Below, piece by piece: positions 38,196 to 47,515 of a stretch of DNA of 64,000 nucleotides. A program made the translations under genes and the position numbers. The notes below the pieces were generated by a model. The model saw only the letters and a program-made list of their open reading frames with translations. It made no database searches and had not been told where the DNA came from. Position 1 is the stretch's first letter. Each line of letters starts with the position of its first letter. Source of the stretch: CAVUOA01 sp963742955 (GTDB lineage Bacteria; Bacteroidota; Ignavibacteria; Tepidaquicellales; OLB5); assembly GCA_963742955.1 (NCBI GenBank), contig CAVUOA010000008.1, positions 496,001 to 560,000 of the forward strand. Direction: 5' to 3'.

Positions 38196-39572
38196 TTACA
38201 CAACTTCCAATTTCTCAAGCTTTTGAGAAACTAATTTTTCGGCATTAACCCAGTTTATTTCTTCTATTGAATTTATTCCTTCGCTTAATTCATGCAAAAT
38301 ACTCTCCTGAATTTTACCTCTTTTCATTGCGGTTTCATAAGGAAACCTGTTGAAAGTTACCATTGAATATTTCGGAATAAACCTGCCGGGGAATATTTTT
38401 GCAAGCTCCGCTTCTATTTTCTTTTTTAGCTGGAAACGCGGTTCTGCAACCAGGTCACGCATCTCAATAAAATTTTCCTGCGCTAAATCGGCAATTGCAT
38501 CTGAATTTGATTTTCTCATTTTCTGAAACTCGTCAAAAACTTTTTTCCAGTCATCACCAAAATTACCGATGCACTCATTTAAATATGTGCAGTCTTCAAA
38601 TGCAGCATTCATTCCCTGTCCGAAGAAAGGGACAATCGCATGGGCTGAATCTCCCAGCAATACTGCTTTATCATCAACTGCCCACGGATAGCATTTTACG
38701 GTAATAAGATTGCCGGTAGGATTGCCAAAGAAATCATCAAGCAGCTCCGGCATTAAATCAGCTGCATCATGGAACTGGCTGTTAAAAAACTGAAGTGTTT
38801 TATCTCTTGCCTGCAGGTATTCAAAGCTGTTCTTTCCGCCGAGAGAGTAATCATATGCCATAAACAGCGTGCAGGTAAAACTGCCGTCAAGATTAGGTAA
38901 AGCAATCAGCATGTACGCGCCGCGCGGCCAGATGTGTAATGCATTTTTTTCGATTAAAAAACTCCTGTTTACGCCGGGTGGAATTATAAGCTCTTTATAT
39001 CCGTAGTTTTCATACTCCTGTGAGAAACTGAAGCGCGGTAAATGAAGCATAGATTGGCGAACCGGTGACGCTGCGCCGTCAGTAGCAATTGTGGTTTCAG
39101 GGTTAACGCGGTATGAAGAATTTTTCACTTCATCATAAAGAAGTATTTCGCCTGATTTAAAATCCATTCCTGTGCATTTCTGATTGAAATGGATTTTAAC
39201 TCCTTCATATCCCTCTGCAAGATTTATAAGGGCTTTATTCAGCTCACCTCTTGAAACGGCGTTAATATATTCGGAATCATCCTTACCGTAACGCTGGAAA
39301 TACAGCTCTCCATCTAACGGATGAATCATTCTGCCATACATGGGAACTGCAATCTTTTTTATTTCATCATATAAACCGACTTCCTTAAGTGCATATATAC
39401 CCCGGGTGGATAAGGCAAGATTTATAGAGCGTCCCCCGCCGATTTCATGCTTCCGCATATCAGGTCTGCGTTCATATACATCAACTTTAAAACCCTTTTT
39501 AGCCAGATAAATGGCAAGAAGCGAACCTGCAAGCCCCGCCCCTACTATTGCAACATTACGGTTTGATGCCAA
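38196..39572 (-). CDS. kmo: Kynurenine 3-monooxygenase (KMO)
   Basis: A 458-residue FAD hydroxylase that converts kynurenine to 3-hydroxykynurenine using NADPH and oxygen. The Rossmann motif GAGLAG is at 11-16, YERRPDMR ends the second strand, and the second FAD motif is GDSAHAIVPFFGQGMN. The loop GGGRSINLALSTRG is characteristic of KMO. The C-terminal region, which in eukaryotes anchors the enzyme in mitochondria, is shortened to a soluble form. It overlaps the upstream methyltransferase by 17 bases, which is followed by kynureninase, so all three are co-transcribed. Confidence 0.93.
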   Translation of the reverse strand: MASNRNVAIVGAGLAGSLLAIYLAKKGFKVDVYERRPDMRKHEIGGGRSINLALSTRGIYALKEVGLYDEIKKIAVPMYGRMIHPLDGELYFQRYGKDDSEYINAVSRGELNKALINLAEGYEGVKIHFNQKCTGMDFKSGEILLYDEVKNSSYRVNPETTIATDGAASPVRQSMLHLPRFSFSQEYENYGYKELIIPPGVNRSFLIEKNALHIWPRGAYMLIALPNLDGSFTCTLFMAYDYSLGGKNSFEYLQARDKTLQFFNSQFHDAADLMPELLDDFFGNPTGNLITVKCYPWAVDDKAVLLGDSAHAIVPFFGQGMNAAFEDCTYLNECIGNFGDDWKKVFDEFQKMRKSNSDAIADLAQENFIEMRDLVAEPRFQLKKKIEAELAKIFPGRFIPKYSMVTFNRFPYETAMKRGKIQESILHELSEGINSIEEINWVNAEKLVSQKLEKLEVV

Positions 39573-40260
39573 TATATAACCCCCTGTCTTTCATTAGTCC
39601 GTCTTTTAAATATTTTGATATCAAGCCAATACTTTTCATAAAAGCAACAACTTTTCTGCTTTCGAACATACCTAATTTTATCCTGTCAGTAAAATATTTT
39701 ATTTTGCCTTTCTCTCCCACAAGAAAATGAAAATTAAAAATCGCAATATTGCCTTTTCTTTCACTTTTATTCATTCTTGTTAGTATCAAATCCGGTTCAT
39801 TTACATTAAAAGCATGTATTCTGCCCTCTATATAAAGCTTTGGGTCCACAAAAGGTTCTATAATCATCACGCCGCCAGGTTTAAGGTGAAAGGAAAAGTT
39901 TTTTATGGTTTTTTCAAGATTTGCATAAGTTTTTAAGTGCCCTATTGCAGAAAACAGGCAAACAATAACATCAAACTGCTTATATAGCTTGAATGTTCTC
40001 ATATCACCATTTATAAATCTTATACCGGATAATTTCTTCCTGGCAATAGAAAGCATATCTTTATCTATATCAATTCCTGTAATATTGAAATGTTTTCTCA
40101 GGTACTGAATATGATTCCCTGTACCGCACGCCGCATCAAGCATGTCTTTACCACGGGAAGATTTATATTTCTTTATAAGAGCGCGGAGTGTTTCAGATTC
40201 CGATTTGTAATCTTTCCACTTATACAGGCTATCGTAATATTTTGCAAATTTTTTGTACAT
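39556..40260 (-). CDS. Class I SAM-dependent methyltransferase in the kynurenine operon
   Basis: The longest frame begins at 40305, overlapping kynureninase by 4 bases. I prefer ATG 40260 (MYKKFAKYYDSLYKWKDY), which has GGGGA about 9 bases upstream and the usual family start. The SAM motif is DMLDAACGTGNHIQYL, followed by ITGIDIDKDMLSIARKK and the FDVIVCLFSAIGH strand. Wedged between and overlapping kmo and kynU, it may methylate a pathway intermediate such as xanthurenate or hydroxyanthranilate. The substrate is not shown by sequence. Confidence 0.78.
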   Translation of the reverse strand: MYKKFAKYYDSLYKWKDYKSESETLRALIKKYKSSRGKDMLDAACGTGNHIQYLRKHFNITGIDIDKDMLSIARKKLSGIRFINGDMRTFKLYKQFDVIVCLFSAIGHLKTYANLEKTIKNFSFHLKPGGVMIIEPFVDPKLYIEGRIHAFNVNEPDLILTRMNKSERKGNIAIFNFHFLVGEKGKIKYFTDRIKLGMFESRKVVAFMKSIGLISKYLKDGLMKDRGLYIGIKP

Positions 40261-40301
40261 ATAACATTTCCCCGGAAGCACGCAGCTGGGGATGATAACT
40301 T

Positions 40302-41558
40302 TCACCCAAATAATATTTCCACAAAATTATAAATATCCGTAAAAGTATTATATAACGGAACCGGCGCTACTCTGATAACATCGGGCTCACGCCAATCACA
40401 AACAACACCCCCGTCAAGCAGTTTTTGATGCAGTTTTTTACCATCCTTCTTTGTCCGTAATGATAACTGGCACCCTCTTTCATTCTTATTTTTTGGAGTT
40501 ATAATCTCAATGATGCCCGAACCTTTTTGTTCAATTAAATATTCCATATAACCGGTAAGCTTTTCACTTTTCTCCCGAAGCGCCGCCATCCCAACTTCAT
40601 CAAACATATCGAGTGAAGCCCTCAGCGCAGCAAGCTGGAAAATAGGCGGATTGCTTAACTGCCAGCTTTCAACTGTAGTTATTGGTTTAAACTTATGTTC
40701 CATTAAAAAACGTGTTTCTTTATCCTGCCCCCACCAGCCTAAGAATTTCGGGATAGTGTTATCGTTCAAATGTTTTTCGTGAACAAAACATCCTGCAATT
40801 GCTCCGGGTCCCCCGTTGAGGTATTTGTATGAGCACCACACTGCAAAATCGACTTCCCAGTCATGCAGTTTCATAACAAGATTGCCTGCAGCGTGAGCGT
40901 GGTCAAATCCTACAATGCATCCTTTTTTATGTCCTGCTTTTGTAATGCGTTCAAATTCAAACGCCTGACCGGAATAATAATTTACTCCCGCAAATAAAAT
41001 AAGAGAAATTGAATCACCTTCACGCTCGATATATTCTTCAATATCATCTGTTCTGATTGTAGTTTCACCCGCACGAGGTTTCATTTCTATAAGCGAGGTC
41101 TCAGGGTCATAACCATGAAACCTGATTTGAGATTGCAATGCATAGTGGTCTGACGGAAAAGCCTTTGCTTCAATTAGAATTTTATTGCGTTCTGGCGCAG
41201 GACGATAAAACGAAACCAGCATTAAATGCAGGTTAACAGTGAGCGCATTCATATTGACAACCTCATTTGGTTTAGCGCCGACTATCTTTGCAGTTTGTTC
41301 GGTTAAAAACTCATGATACGGCAGCCACGGGTGTTTTGCGTGCATATGAGCATTAACAGCTAACTTTTCCCAGTCCTTAAGTTCCTGTTCAATGTATTCC
41401 CGTACAGTCTTCGGCTGAAGACCAAGCGAATTTCCCGCAAAGTAAATTACATCATTACCGTTGGGCTGTTTAGGAATAAAAAATCGTGTACGGAAAGACG
41501 ATAAAGCGTCTATGTTATCTAATTCAAGGGCGAATGATTTGTCAGGTTTATAACTCAT
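40302..41558 (-). CDS. kynU: Kynureninase
   Basis: A 418-residue PLP enzyme that cleaves 3-hydroxykynurenine to 3-hydroxyanthranilate and alanine. The PLP-binding Lys245 lies in CSYKYLNGGPG. FDHAHAAGN supplies the PLP-pairing Asp219, and YFAGNSLGLQPK at 39-50 is the family signature. The enzyme is of full length and all residues are intact. It is the first of the kynU-methyltransferase-kmo overlap group and follows the nitrobindin-like gene by 14 bases. Confidence 0.95.
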   Translation of the reverse strand: MSYKPDKSFALELDNIDALSSFRTRFFIPKQPNGNDVIYFAGNSLGLQPKTVREYIEQELKDWEKLAVNAHMHAKHPWLPYHEFLTEQTAKIVGAKPNEVVNMNALTVNLHLMLVSFYRPAPERNKILIEAKAFPSDHYALQSQIRFHGYDPETSLIEMKPRAGETTIRTDDIEEYIEREGDSISLILFAGVNYYSGQAFEFERITKAGHKKGCIVGFDHAHAAGNLVMKLHDWEVDFAVWCSYKYLNGGPGAIAGCFVHEKHLNDNTIPKFLGWWGQDKETRFLMEHKFKPITTVESWQLSNPPIFQLAALRASLDMFDEVGMAALREKSEKLTGYMEYLIEQKGSGIIEIITPKNKNERGCQLSLRTKKDGKKLHQKLLDGGVVCDWREPDVIRVAPVPLYNTFTDIYNFVEILFG

Positions 41559-41572
41559 TTATTCAATATTAT

Positions 41573-42046
41573 TTATACTTTTTTTAAATCTGCTTCCAAA
41601 TGTAATTGAAACTCCGTGGTCTTTTGTGTTGACATGCTTTGAGTGTATTTCAGCGTGCTGCCATGAACATAAAAATCCCTGCTTGATTTTACCATTCTTG
41701 GGTCATTGCCAAAAAGTTTTGAAACGAACGAAATGTGAAATTTATCACTAGTTTCTACAATATTGCCTGTCAATACCTCTACCCGTCCGTTATCCTGTGA
41801 ATTTGAAAGTTCAAATAAATTTTCTTCCGTTAACTTTATGTATCCTGATTCCCAATGAAGCGCATTACCCTTTTTTCCGTCTTTGGAGTACCAGGTTTTT
41901 TGTATGAAGAACAATTTATCCTCATCTCCCATTCTTTCAAATGACAGCTCTTCAATGTATTCTGTTGTTTCTATGGTTGGAAATTTTGCTGTTCCCCTGC
42001 CGTGCCATAAACCAATAAGGGGGCTTAAGCTGTTAATACCTGCCAT
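41573..42046 (-). CDS. Nitrobindin-like (THAP4 C-terminal domain) beta-barrel protein
   Basis: A 157-residue single-domain protein. LIGLWHGRGTAKFPTIETTE at 10-29 matches the GxWxGxGxxxYPTI start of the nitrobindin/THAP4-like lipocalin-type fold that binds heme b. The usual C-terminal heme-ligand region is represented by TTEFQLHLEADLKK (a His in LHLEADL). It lies between FKBP and kynureninase with tight spacing. A heme- or NO-related role near oxygenases is possible but inferred. Confidence 0.75.
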   Translation of the reverse strand: MAGINSLSPLIGLWHGRGTAKFPTIETTEYIEELSFERMGDEDKLFFIQKTWYSKDGKKGNALHWESGYIKLTEENLFELSNSQDNGRVEVLTGNIVETSDKFHISFVSKLFGNDPRMVKSSRDFYVHGSTLKYTQSMSTQKTTEFQLHLEADLKKV

Positions 42047-42049
42047 ATA

Positions 42050-42823
42050 CTATTTTTTTTCTTTCAGTTTCTCGAGCATCTTTTTCCCGTTTTCGTTATT
42101 GGGATTCAGCTTAACAGACTTCTCGTAATTTTTAATAGCGAGCTTTGTATTGCCATCAGCCATATAGCCTTCGCCTAAACTGTCATAAACATTAAACGAA
42201 TCCGGAAACTGTTCAACGTTGAGTTTGAATATTTCAATAGCATCTTTTACTCTTCCGCCCTGCATTAACTGGTATCCCAGTGTGTTCAGCTGGTTCTCTT
42301 TGAAATCATATTCATCTTCATAATCATCTTTTAAATTGTTATATACTTCAATAGCTGTTTTGACGTCTTTATTCATCATAACAATAAGCATAGTATCAAT
42401 TACAGATTTCAACGGTTTATGAACGGACATCAGCTCCACGTCAAAAATTAAAGTTGAGTTAGCAGGAATTACATCTCCCACAGCCCTGCTTCCGTATGCA
42501 AGCTCCGGAGGAATTATTAGTCTCATTTTACCGCCGACTTTCATAAGGGCGATGCCTTCATCCCAGCCTTTTATAACCTGCCCTTCGCCGAGCGTAAATT
42601 CAATGGGCACTCCTCTATCGCGCGAAGAATCGAAGATTTTACCGTCCATTAAATAGCCTGTGTAATGAACTTCAACCGCCATGCCTTCTTTTGCCTGTTT
42701 GCCGCTGCCTGTTTTCACAACTATGTATTTCAGCCCGCTTTGGGTTGTAACAGTATCAGTTTGGGCAAATACCCATGCTCCCGAAAATATGAATAATGTA
42801 AAGGAGATTAAGATGTATTTCAT
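42050..42823 (-). CDS. Exported FKBP-type peptidyl-prolyl isomerase with TPR region
   Basis: A 257-residue protein with a signal peptide (1-20, ending AWVFA). The FKBP domain (about 28-135) has VEVHYTGYLMDGKIFDSSRD, GWDEGIALMKVGG and LAYGSRAVGDVIPANSTLIF. It is followed by three TPR-like units to the C-terminus. The active-site residues for prolyl isomerisation are present. It helps fold periplasmic proteins. It ends 3 bases before the nitrobindin-like gene. Confidence 0.9.
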   Translation of the reverse strand: MKYILISFTLFIFSGAWVFAQTDTVTTQSGLKYIVVKTGSGKQAKEGMAVEVHYTGYLMDGKIFDSSRDRGVPIEFTLGEGQVIKGWDEGIALMKVGGKMRLIIPPELAYGSRAVGDVIPANSTLIFDVELMSVHKPLKSVIDTMLIVMMNKDVKTAIEVYNNLKDDYEDEYDFKENQLNTLGYQLMQGGRVKDAIEIFKLNVEQFPDSFNVYDSLGEGYMADGNTKLAIKNYEKSVKLNPNNENGKKMLEKLKEKK

Positions 42824-42841
42824 TTTAATTTATTTTATTTA

Positions 42842-43648
42842 TTAAAAAACTTTTAATATAAGCCATACTATTAAAGTTATTAATGCCGCGGTTATCAAAA
42901 ATGCAATGCAGCCCGCTCTTATGTTTCGTTTTTTTGTTTTGAAAGTTCCCAGCAGTTCATCCCAATTCTTTGCATAAGATGCTGACTTAACAAGGTCAAT
43001 TTTCCCCAATTCCACCGAATATTTACCAAAAACTGCTTCCAGTTTTTCTAGCTTCATTGCGTTTATCAACGTAATATTGTAAAGCTTCAGCATCTTCAAA
43101 CAGAAATCCAGAATCGTTACAAGAGTTTTTTCATGAGCGGGATTTATTTCATTCGATATTTCAAGTAACGCAAGAAGGTTGTCACGGAAATCATAAGCAT
43201 GCGCAGCAAGGTCTTTATCATCTTTGTACTTTTTAATTTCTTCAGGATATAATGAGCAAATAAAATCGCTTATGTTATCTTTGTAAATGGCTTTTTTATC
43301 TTCGGGCACTTTTTCCAAATCTTTAAAAATAAGCTCCCGAACACCATCGATATTATAACCGTCACTCCACTTCTGCTTTATTGTTGATTTAATAACTCCA
43401 AGCAATGCAAACGGATTATCAGGTTCTTTCTCAAGAATAAATGTATAATAATCAATTGCAGATTTATAGCTTCCCGAATTCAGCTCATGGGCTGCAAGCT
43501 CAAGCAGGCTTTTAGTATCAAGCTCATGGGAAACAATATCCCTTACTTTAACATCAACGCCGCAAAAGGGGCATTCAACATAATCAACTCCTTCAGGTAT
43601 ATCAAGGTCACCGCCGCATGAAGGACAACGCGCTGCTTTTAAATCCAT
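42842..43648 (-). CDS. Zinc-ribbon, TPR-like membrane protein of unknown function
   Basis: The protein has 268 residues. An N-terminal double-knuckle zinc ribbon (CPSCGG at 8-13 and CPFCGVDV at 27-34) is followed by a helical TPR-like stretch (ELNSGSYKSAIDYYTFILEK) and a C-terminal membrane helix (about 246-266) after a basic KTKKRNIRAG. The cytoplasmic zinc-ribbon/helical part would be tethered to the membrane from the C-terminal side. Similar genes are seen as hypothetical proteins. No function can be assigned. Confidence 0.65.
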   Translation of the reverse strand: MDLKAARCPSCGGDLDIPEGVDYVECPFCGVDVKVRDIVSHELDTKSLLELAAHELNSGSYKSAIDYYTFILEKEPDNPFALLGVIKSTIKQKWSDGYNIDGVRELIFKDLEKVPEDKKAIYKDNISDFICSLYPEEIKKYKDDKDLAAHAYDFRDNLLALLEISNEINPAHEKTLVTILDFCLKMLKLYNITLINAMKLEKLEAVFGKYSVELGKIDLVKSASYAKNWDELLGTFKTKKRNIRAGCIAFLITAALITLIVWLILKVF

Positions 43649-43665
43649 AGTTTCATTTTAAAATT

Positions 43666-44469
43666 TCAAATATTATTGGTCTCGAAGGTGATGCATCTGC
43701 AGTAAACGGCAGCAATCTGCAAATTCAGGATATAATTCCCATCCTTAACTGAATCAGGCACATAAATCATCTCGGTAATTGTATTTAACGAGTGATTCGC
43801 TTTATCAACTTCATGGCTTCCCTGCATGACATTCCAGTAAATATGATGTACCGCAAGCCGTCCCTCATCACGCGCCCTGTCAACAGACGGAATATCAACA
43901 AGTAAATGTTTTATATTTAAATCTTTAATAAGCTTCATTGCTTCAAGCGAAAAATAAGGAGGTGGATTTTCCGAATACCTTCTCGATGTTTTTGATTCAT
44001 CATTCGGAAGTGTCCTTATCAGCAGGCATTCAAGAAAATCTGTATTGAATGACCCCAGAGCTTTTTCAATGGACCTTTTTGTAATAAGCCTGTCTTCTTT
44101 TACCTTGTGAGGTGAATAATTATCACCTGTTTCGGGAGCGTTCACGGGAGAAACTGTAATTAAAACCGAAGGAATAAACTCATCTTTTAATGTTTCGTTA
44201 ATATATATCCGTTCATCTGAAATATGCCCGACGCATTCAGTATGCGTGCCGTTGCAGTGAGTAATCAGTTTATATTCCTCAAAATTACAACTTCCTCCCC
44301 GGCGGGTATCACCGATAAACCCGCCTGACTCAAACGCTTTTGCGCTTGCCTTATCAACATCATAAATATTGGGCTGCTCACCGTTGAAAATCAGGGGAAT
44401 TGAAATATCAATTCCAGACTGAGTATCAATTTCGTACTCAGCGTTATTTATTTGAAATTTTACTTTCAC
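43666..44469 (-). CDS. Cyclase-family metal hydrolase, possible kynurenine formamidase (KynB-like)
   Basis: The 267-residue protein has the metal-binding motif HCNGTHTECVGH near 72-83 and a later HHIYWN segment, as in cyclase-family hydrolases that include bacterial kynurenine formamidase KynB. The spacing in the first motif differs slightly from textbook HxGTHxD, so a different amide substrate is possible. Gene context (kmo, kynU nearby) favours hydrolysis of N-formylkynurenine. It is 17 bases from the zinc-ribbon gene and 11 bases from the MFS gene. Confidence 0.7.
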   Translation of the reverse strand: MKVKFQINNAEYEIDTQSGIDISIPLIFNGEQPNIYDVDKASAKAFESGGFIGDTRRGGSCNFEEYKLITHCNGTHTECVGHISDERIYINETLKDEFIPSVLITVSPVNAPETGDNYSPHKVKEDRLITKRSIEKALGSFNTDFLECLLIRTLPNDESKTSRRYSENPPPYFSLEAMKLIKDLNIKHLLVDIPSVDRARDEGRLAVHHIYWNVMQGSHEVDKANHSLNTITEMIYVPDSVKDGNYILNLQIAAVYCRCITFETNNI

Positions 44470-44480
44470 TTAAAGTACTG

Positions 44481-45740
44481 TTATAGCCTTAATTTCCGTA
44501 ATTTTGGTGAGAAATACCATACAATAATAACCACAACCAGCGTCATAGCACCTCCAAAAATAACCGAAGCCACTGTGCCCATAAATTTAGCTGTGACGCC
44601 GGATTCAAATGCTCCTATTTCATTTGACGAGCCTACAAATATACTGTTAACAGCAGATACTCTGCCTTTCATATTATCCGGGGTCATTAGCTGAATTATC
44701 GTGCTCCTGATTATCACACTAACAGCATCAAAAGCGCCGCCAATTGCAAGTGCAATCAGAGAAAGAGAAAAGCTTTTTGATACGGCAAACACAAGCATGC
44801 TGACTCCAAAACCGAACACACACATAAGCAGAACCTTCCCTGCATGTTTAGTGGGGGGATGACGTGTAAGAAACACTGCCATAAATAATGCACCTACAGA
44901 GGGTGCTGCCCTCAGCATACCAAGTCCTTCGGGACCTACAAACAATATTTCTGCGGAGAATATCGGGAGTAATGCGGTTGCGCCTCCGAACAAGACAGCA
45001 AACAAATCAAGTGTTATTGCATTTAAAATTATTTTATTCTTATAAACAAATTTTGCCCCGGCAGTAAGTTTTTTTAATAGTGATGTCTGTTCAATTACTT
45101 CAGGCTTGGGTCTTTTTTTAATGAAGGATAATAGTATGATAGCGGAGAGTATAATAATCCCAACTACCATATACGTCATCGAATAACCCAGCAGGGCAAA
45201 AACAAATCCTGCAATTGCCGGGCCCGTAACAGCACCGAGCTGCCACGTGGAGGTATTCCAGGTTACAGCATTTGCAAAAATCTTTTGCGGTATTAACTGT
45301 GACCAGAACGCAAATGCAGACGGCATTGAAAATCCTCTGGCAATACCGCTTATAAATATTGCTGCATATATAGCAGTGACTTTATTAGCAGTAATAAAGG
45401 AAATTGTATCGGTAGAAATAAAAAACAAAGAAACCGAGCAGAAAAACAGAAGTCCGTACGCAAATAATAAAACATGTTTTCTTATACTGGTATCTACAAT
45501 ATGTCCGGCAAAAAAAGAAACCGCAATTGAGGGGATTACTTCGGCGAGACCAACGAGTCCTAGTGATAACGGGTCTTTTGTAAGCTCATATACCTGCCAG
45601 CCAACAATAACAGCCTGCATAAGAGAAGCAATCGTCAGGAAAAACCGGGCGAGAATAAAATTCCTGAATTCCGGTAATCTTAATGCGGAATAGGGGTCAT
45701 GTTTGGAGCCGTTTAAAAAATCGTCTTTATTTGTATTCAA
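44481..45740 (-). CDS. MFS transporter, EntS/MFS_3-like exporter
   Basis: A 419-residue protein with twelve predicted membrane helices. FRNFILARFFLTIASLMQAV near the start and SLGLVGLAEVIPSIAVSFFAG are typical of the MFS_3 branch, which includes enterobactin exporter EntS and macrolide exporters. It is co-directional with the cyclase gene, 11 bases away. It could export or import a kynurenine-pathway metabolite, but the substrate cannot be read from sequence. Confidence 0.85.
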   Translation of the reverse strand: MNTNKDDFLNGSKHDPYSALRLPEFRNFILARFFLTIASLMQAVIVGWQVYELTKDPLSLGLVGLAEVIPSIAVSFFAGHIVDTSIRKHVLLFAYGLLFFCSVSLFFISTDTISFITANKVTAIYAAIFISGIARGFSMPSAFAFWSQLIPQKIFANAVTWNTSTWQLGAVTGPAIAGFVFALLGYSMTYMVVGIIILSAIILLSFIKKRPKPEVIEQTSLLKKLTAGAKFVYKNKIILNAITLDLFAVLFGGATALLPIFSAEILFVGPEGLGMLRAAPSVGALFMAVFLTRHPPTKHAGKVLLMCVFGFGVSMLVFAVSKSFSLSLIALAIGGAFDAVSVIIRSTIIQLMTPDNMKGRVSAVNSIFVGSSNEIGAFESGVTAKFMGTVASVIFGGAMTLVVVIIVWYFSPKLRKLRL

Positions 45741-45791
45741 ATTTTAGCAGTATCTTCAAATTTCGCTTAAAATATGGGAATTAACAATGAC

Positions 45792-47341
45792 TTAGTTTAA
45801 TTGTTTAGCTTTTTCTCTGACAATATCGGCAAAGACCCGTTTTTCAATTTTACTTTCAAGCCATGATATAAAATCAAAATATTTTAAGGCATTTTTAACG
45901 GAGGTATCTTCAATAATATTAAACAAGACTTCCTTTAATTCTGTAAAAGCATTTCGGAAACCTCTATCGGTTGAGACATTTGTGAGTTTCCTGAGGAAAC
46001 GGAAAATGGTTCTTTCAAATTTTCCCATGCTTTTGGTTTTAAGAAAATAGTAGTAAGCGGATTTAATAAGATATTCCAGGTAATCGAAATTCTTCAGCTC
46101 ATAGTGTATAATCATCAAATATATTTTTGCATACGGGAACTCGGGATATCTTGTTTCTGCTTCTTTATCATTTAAAATATTTAAAACCAAGTTTAACGCT
46201 TCATTGAAATCACCAAGTCCGAAATGAGCATGTGAAAGAATGTTATTTTGCGTGTATGAGTCGGCTTTAACAATACCTGTTTTCAGTTCGCTGAGACTGT
46301 TATTGAAATTTTCATTTACTTCAAGGATTTTATCAAACTCACCGGTTCGTTTTAAGAATCCCAGTTCAAGCAGATATGAATTGTTTGTAATAAAGAACTT
46401 CAGTTTATCGGATTTCAGTACAATTGGATTAATGAGATTATCTCTGAACTTCTTCAGTTGATTTTGAAATTCATTAAACCTGTCCAGCTCGAGAGAAATT
46501 ACAAGGAGGTTACTAAGCAAAATAAGGTAGTCATTGTACTTTTCTTCAAGCATAGCTTTACTGTTTTCCAGTAATCCAATCTCCCTGTTCAGATATTTGT
46601 AGCTCTCATCAAGATTTCCGAGAGCAAAATGATATGAAGCATGTATATGGTTAAACTTCATTTTTGCGGAAAGCGAAAGCGCTTTAGATTCATCACTAAG
46701 TATTTGATTACTTATTATGCTGTTAAGCTTTTTCTCCAGCCCGCTTATTTTCGTATCTCCGCCCTGTGTCATTACTGAAACAACATTATATTCAATCCTG
46801 TCATATTCATACAGGTTATCTATTTTATTCAGAATAATTTTTCTTTCTTCGTAGTTCGAATTAATAATTTCATCAGTTTTTTTCCCGTACGCTTTTTCAG
46901 CCACGAAAATTTTCAATTCCCAAATCAGGATTTGAATCATTTCAGAAAACATCTCATAATTTTCGGTCAGCTTCCTGCATCTGCGGATAAGCTTATTTGC
47001 CTGCGGGAACAGCCTTTTATCAAACAGCGCCGAAATATCTTCAAGCAAATGTTTCACTTCGTCACGTTTAGAAAGAATCTGCCGGTAAGATTTTAAGCTC
47101 CTGAGAACAGAGTTATACAGGTAATTTTTTGCAACTGAGATTTGATTTACAAATTTATCGCCATTGAAATGCTGAATAACACGTTTTTCATCGTATGAAT
47201 TCATTGATTCAATAATATCAAACAGCCGGACGTATTTATTCCCCTCCCCCGAGTATGAAGGGCGGAATTTTTCTTAAAATATGCTTTTTCGCCCTTTGAG
47301 AGTGATTTTATTAAAATGAATAAATCTTCCGATGTCTTCAT
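45792..47341 (-). CDS. Large helical-repeat (TPR-like) protein of unknown function, frameshifted
   Basis: The true start is probably ATG 47341 (MKTSEDLFILIKSLSKGEKA), with AGGA just upstream. One missing base in the A run on the minus strand near 47268-47272 breaks the frame before FRPSYSGEGNKYVRLFDIIE, which joins the long frame at 47204. Corrected length is 516 residues. The sequence is all helical with repeated KNYLYN and HASYHFALGNLDESYKYL style units. Similar proteins occur widely in this bacterial group with no known role. No signal peptide is present, so it is cytoplasmic. Confidence 0.65.
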
Positions 47342-47515
47342 TGATTCCTAAAAATGAATATACAATTATAGCGAAATATTTATAATTTATCAATTATATC
47401 TCAAAATATAAGATTATTTACTCCTAATAATGACCTGAATTTAGTTTTGTTTGCCCTCCTTTGAAAGCTATTTTTGAACAGAAAAATTAATTATTAAACT
47501 TAAAGGAAAAATAAA

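Noticed and set aside
45247..45693. 148-codon plus-strand frame opposite the MFS gene
   Set aside because: It is the antisense of a conserved transporter, with no ribosome site or family features.
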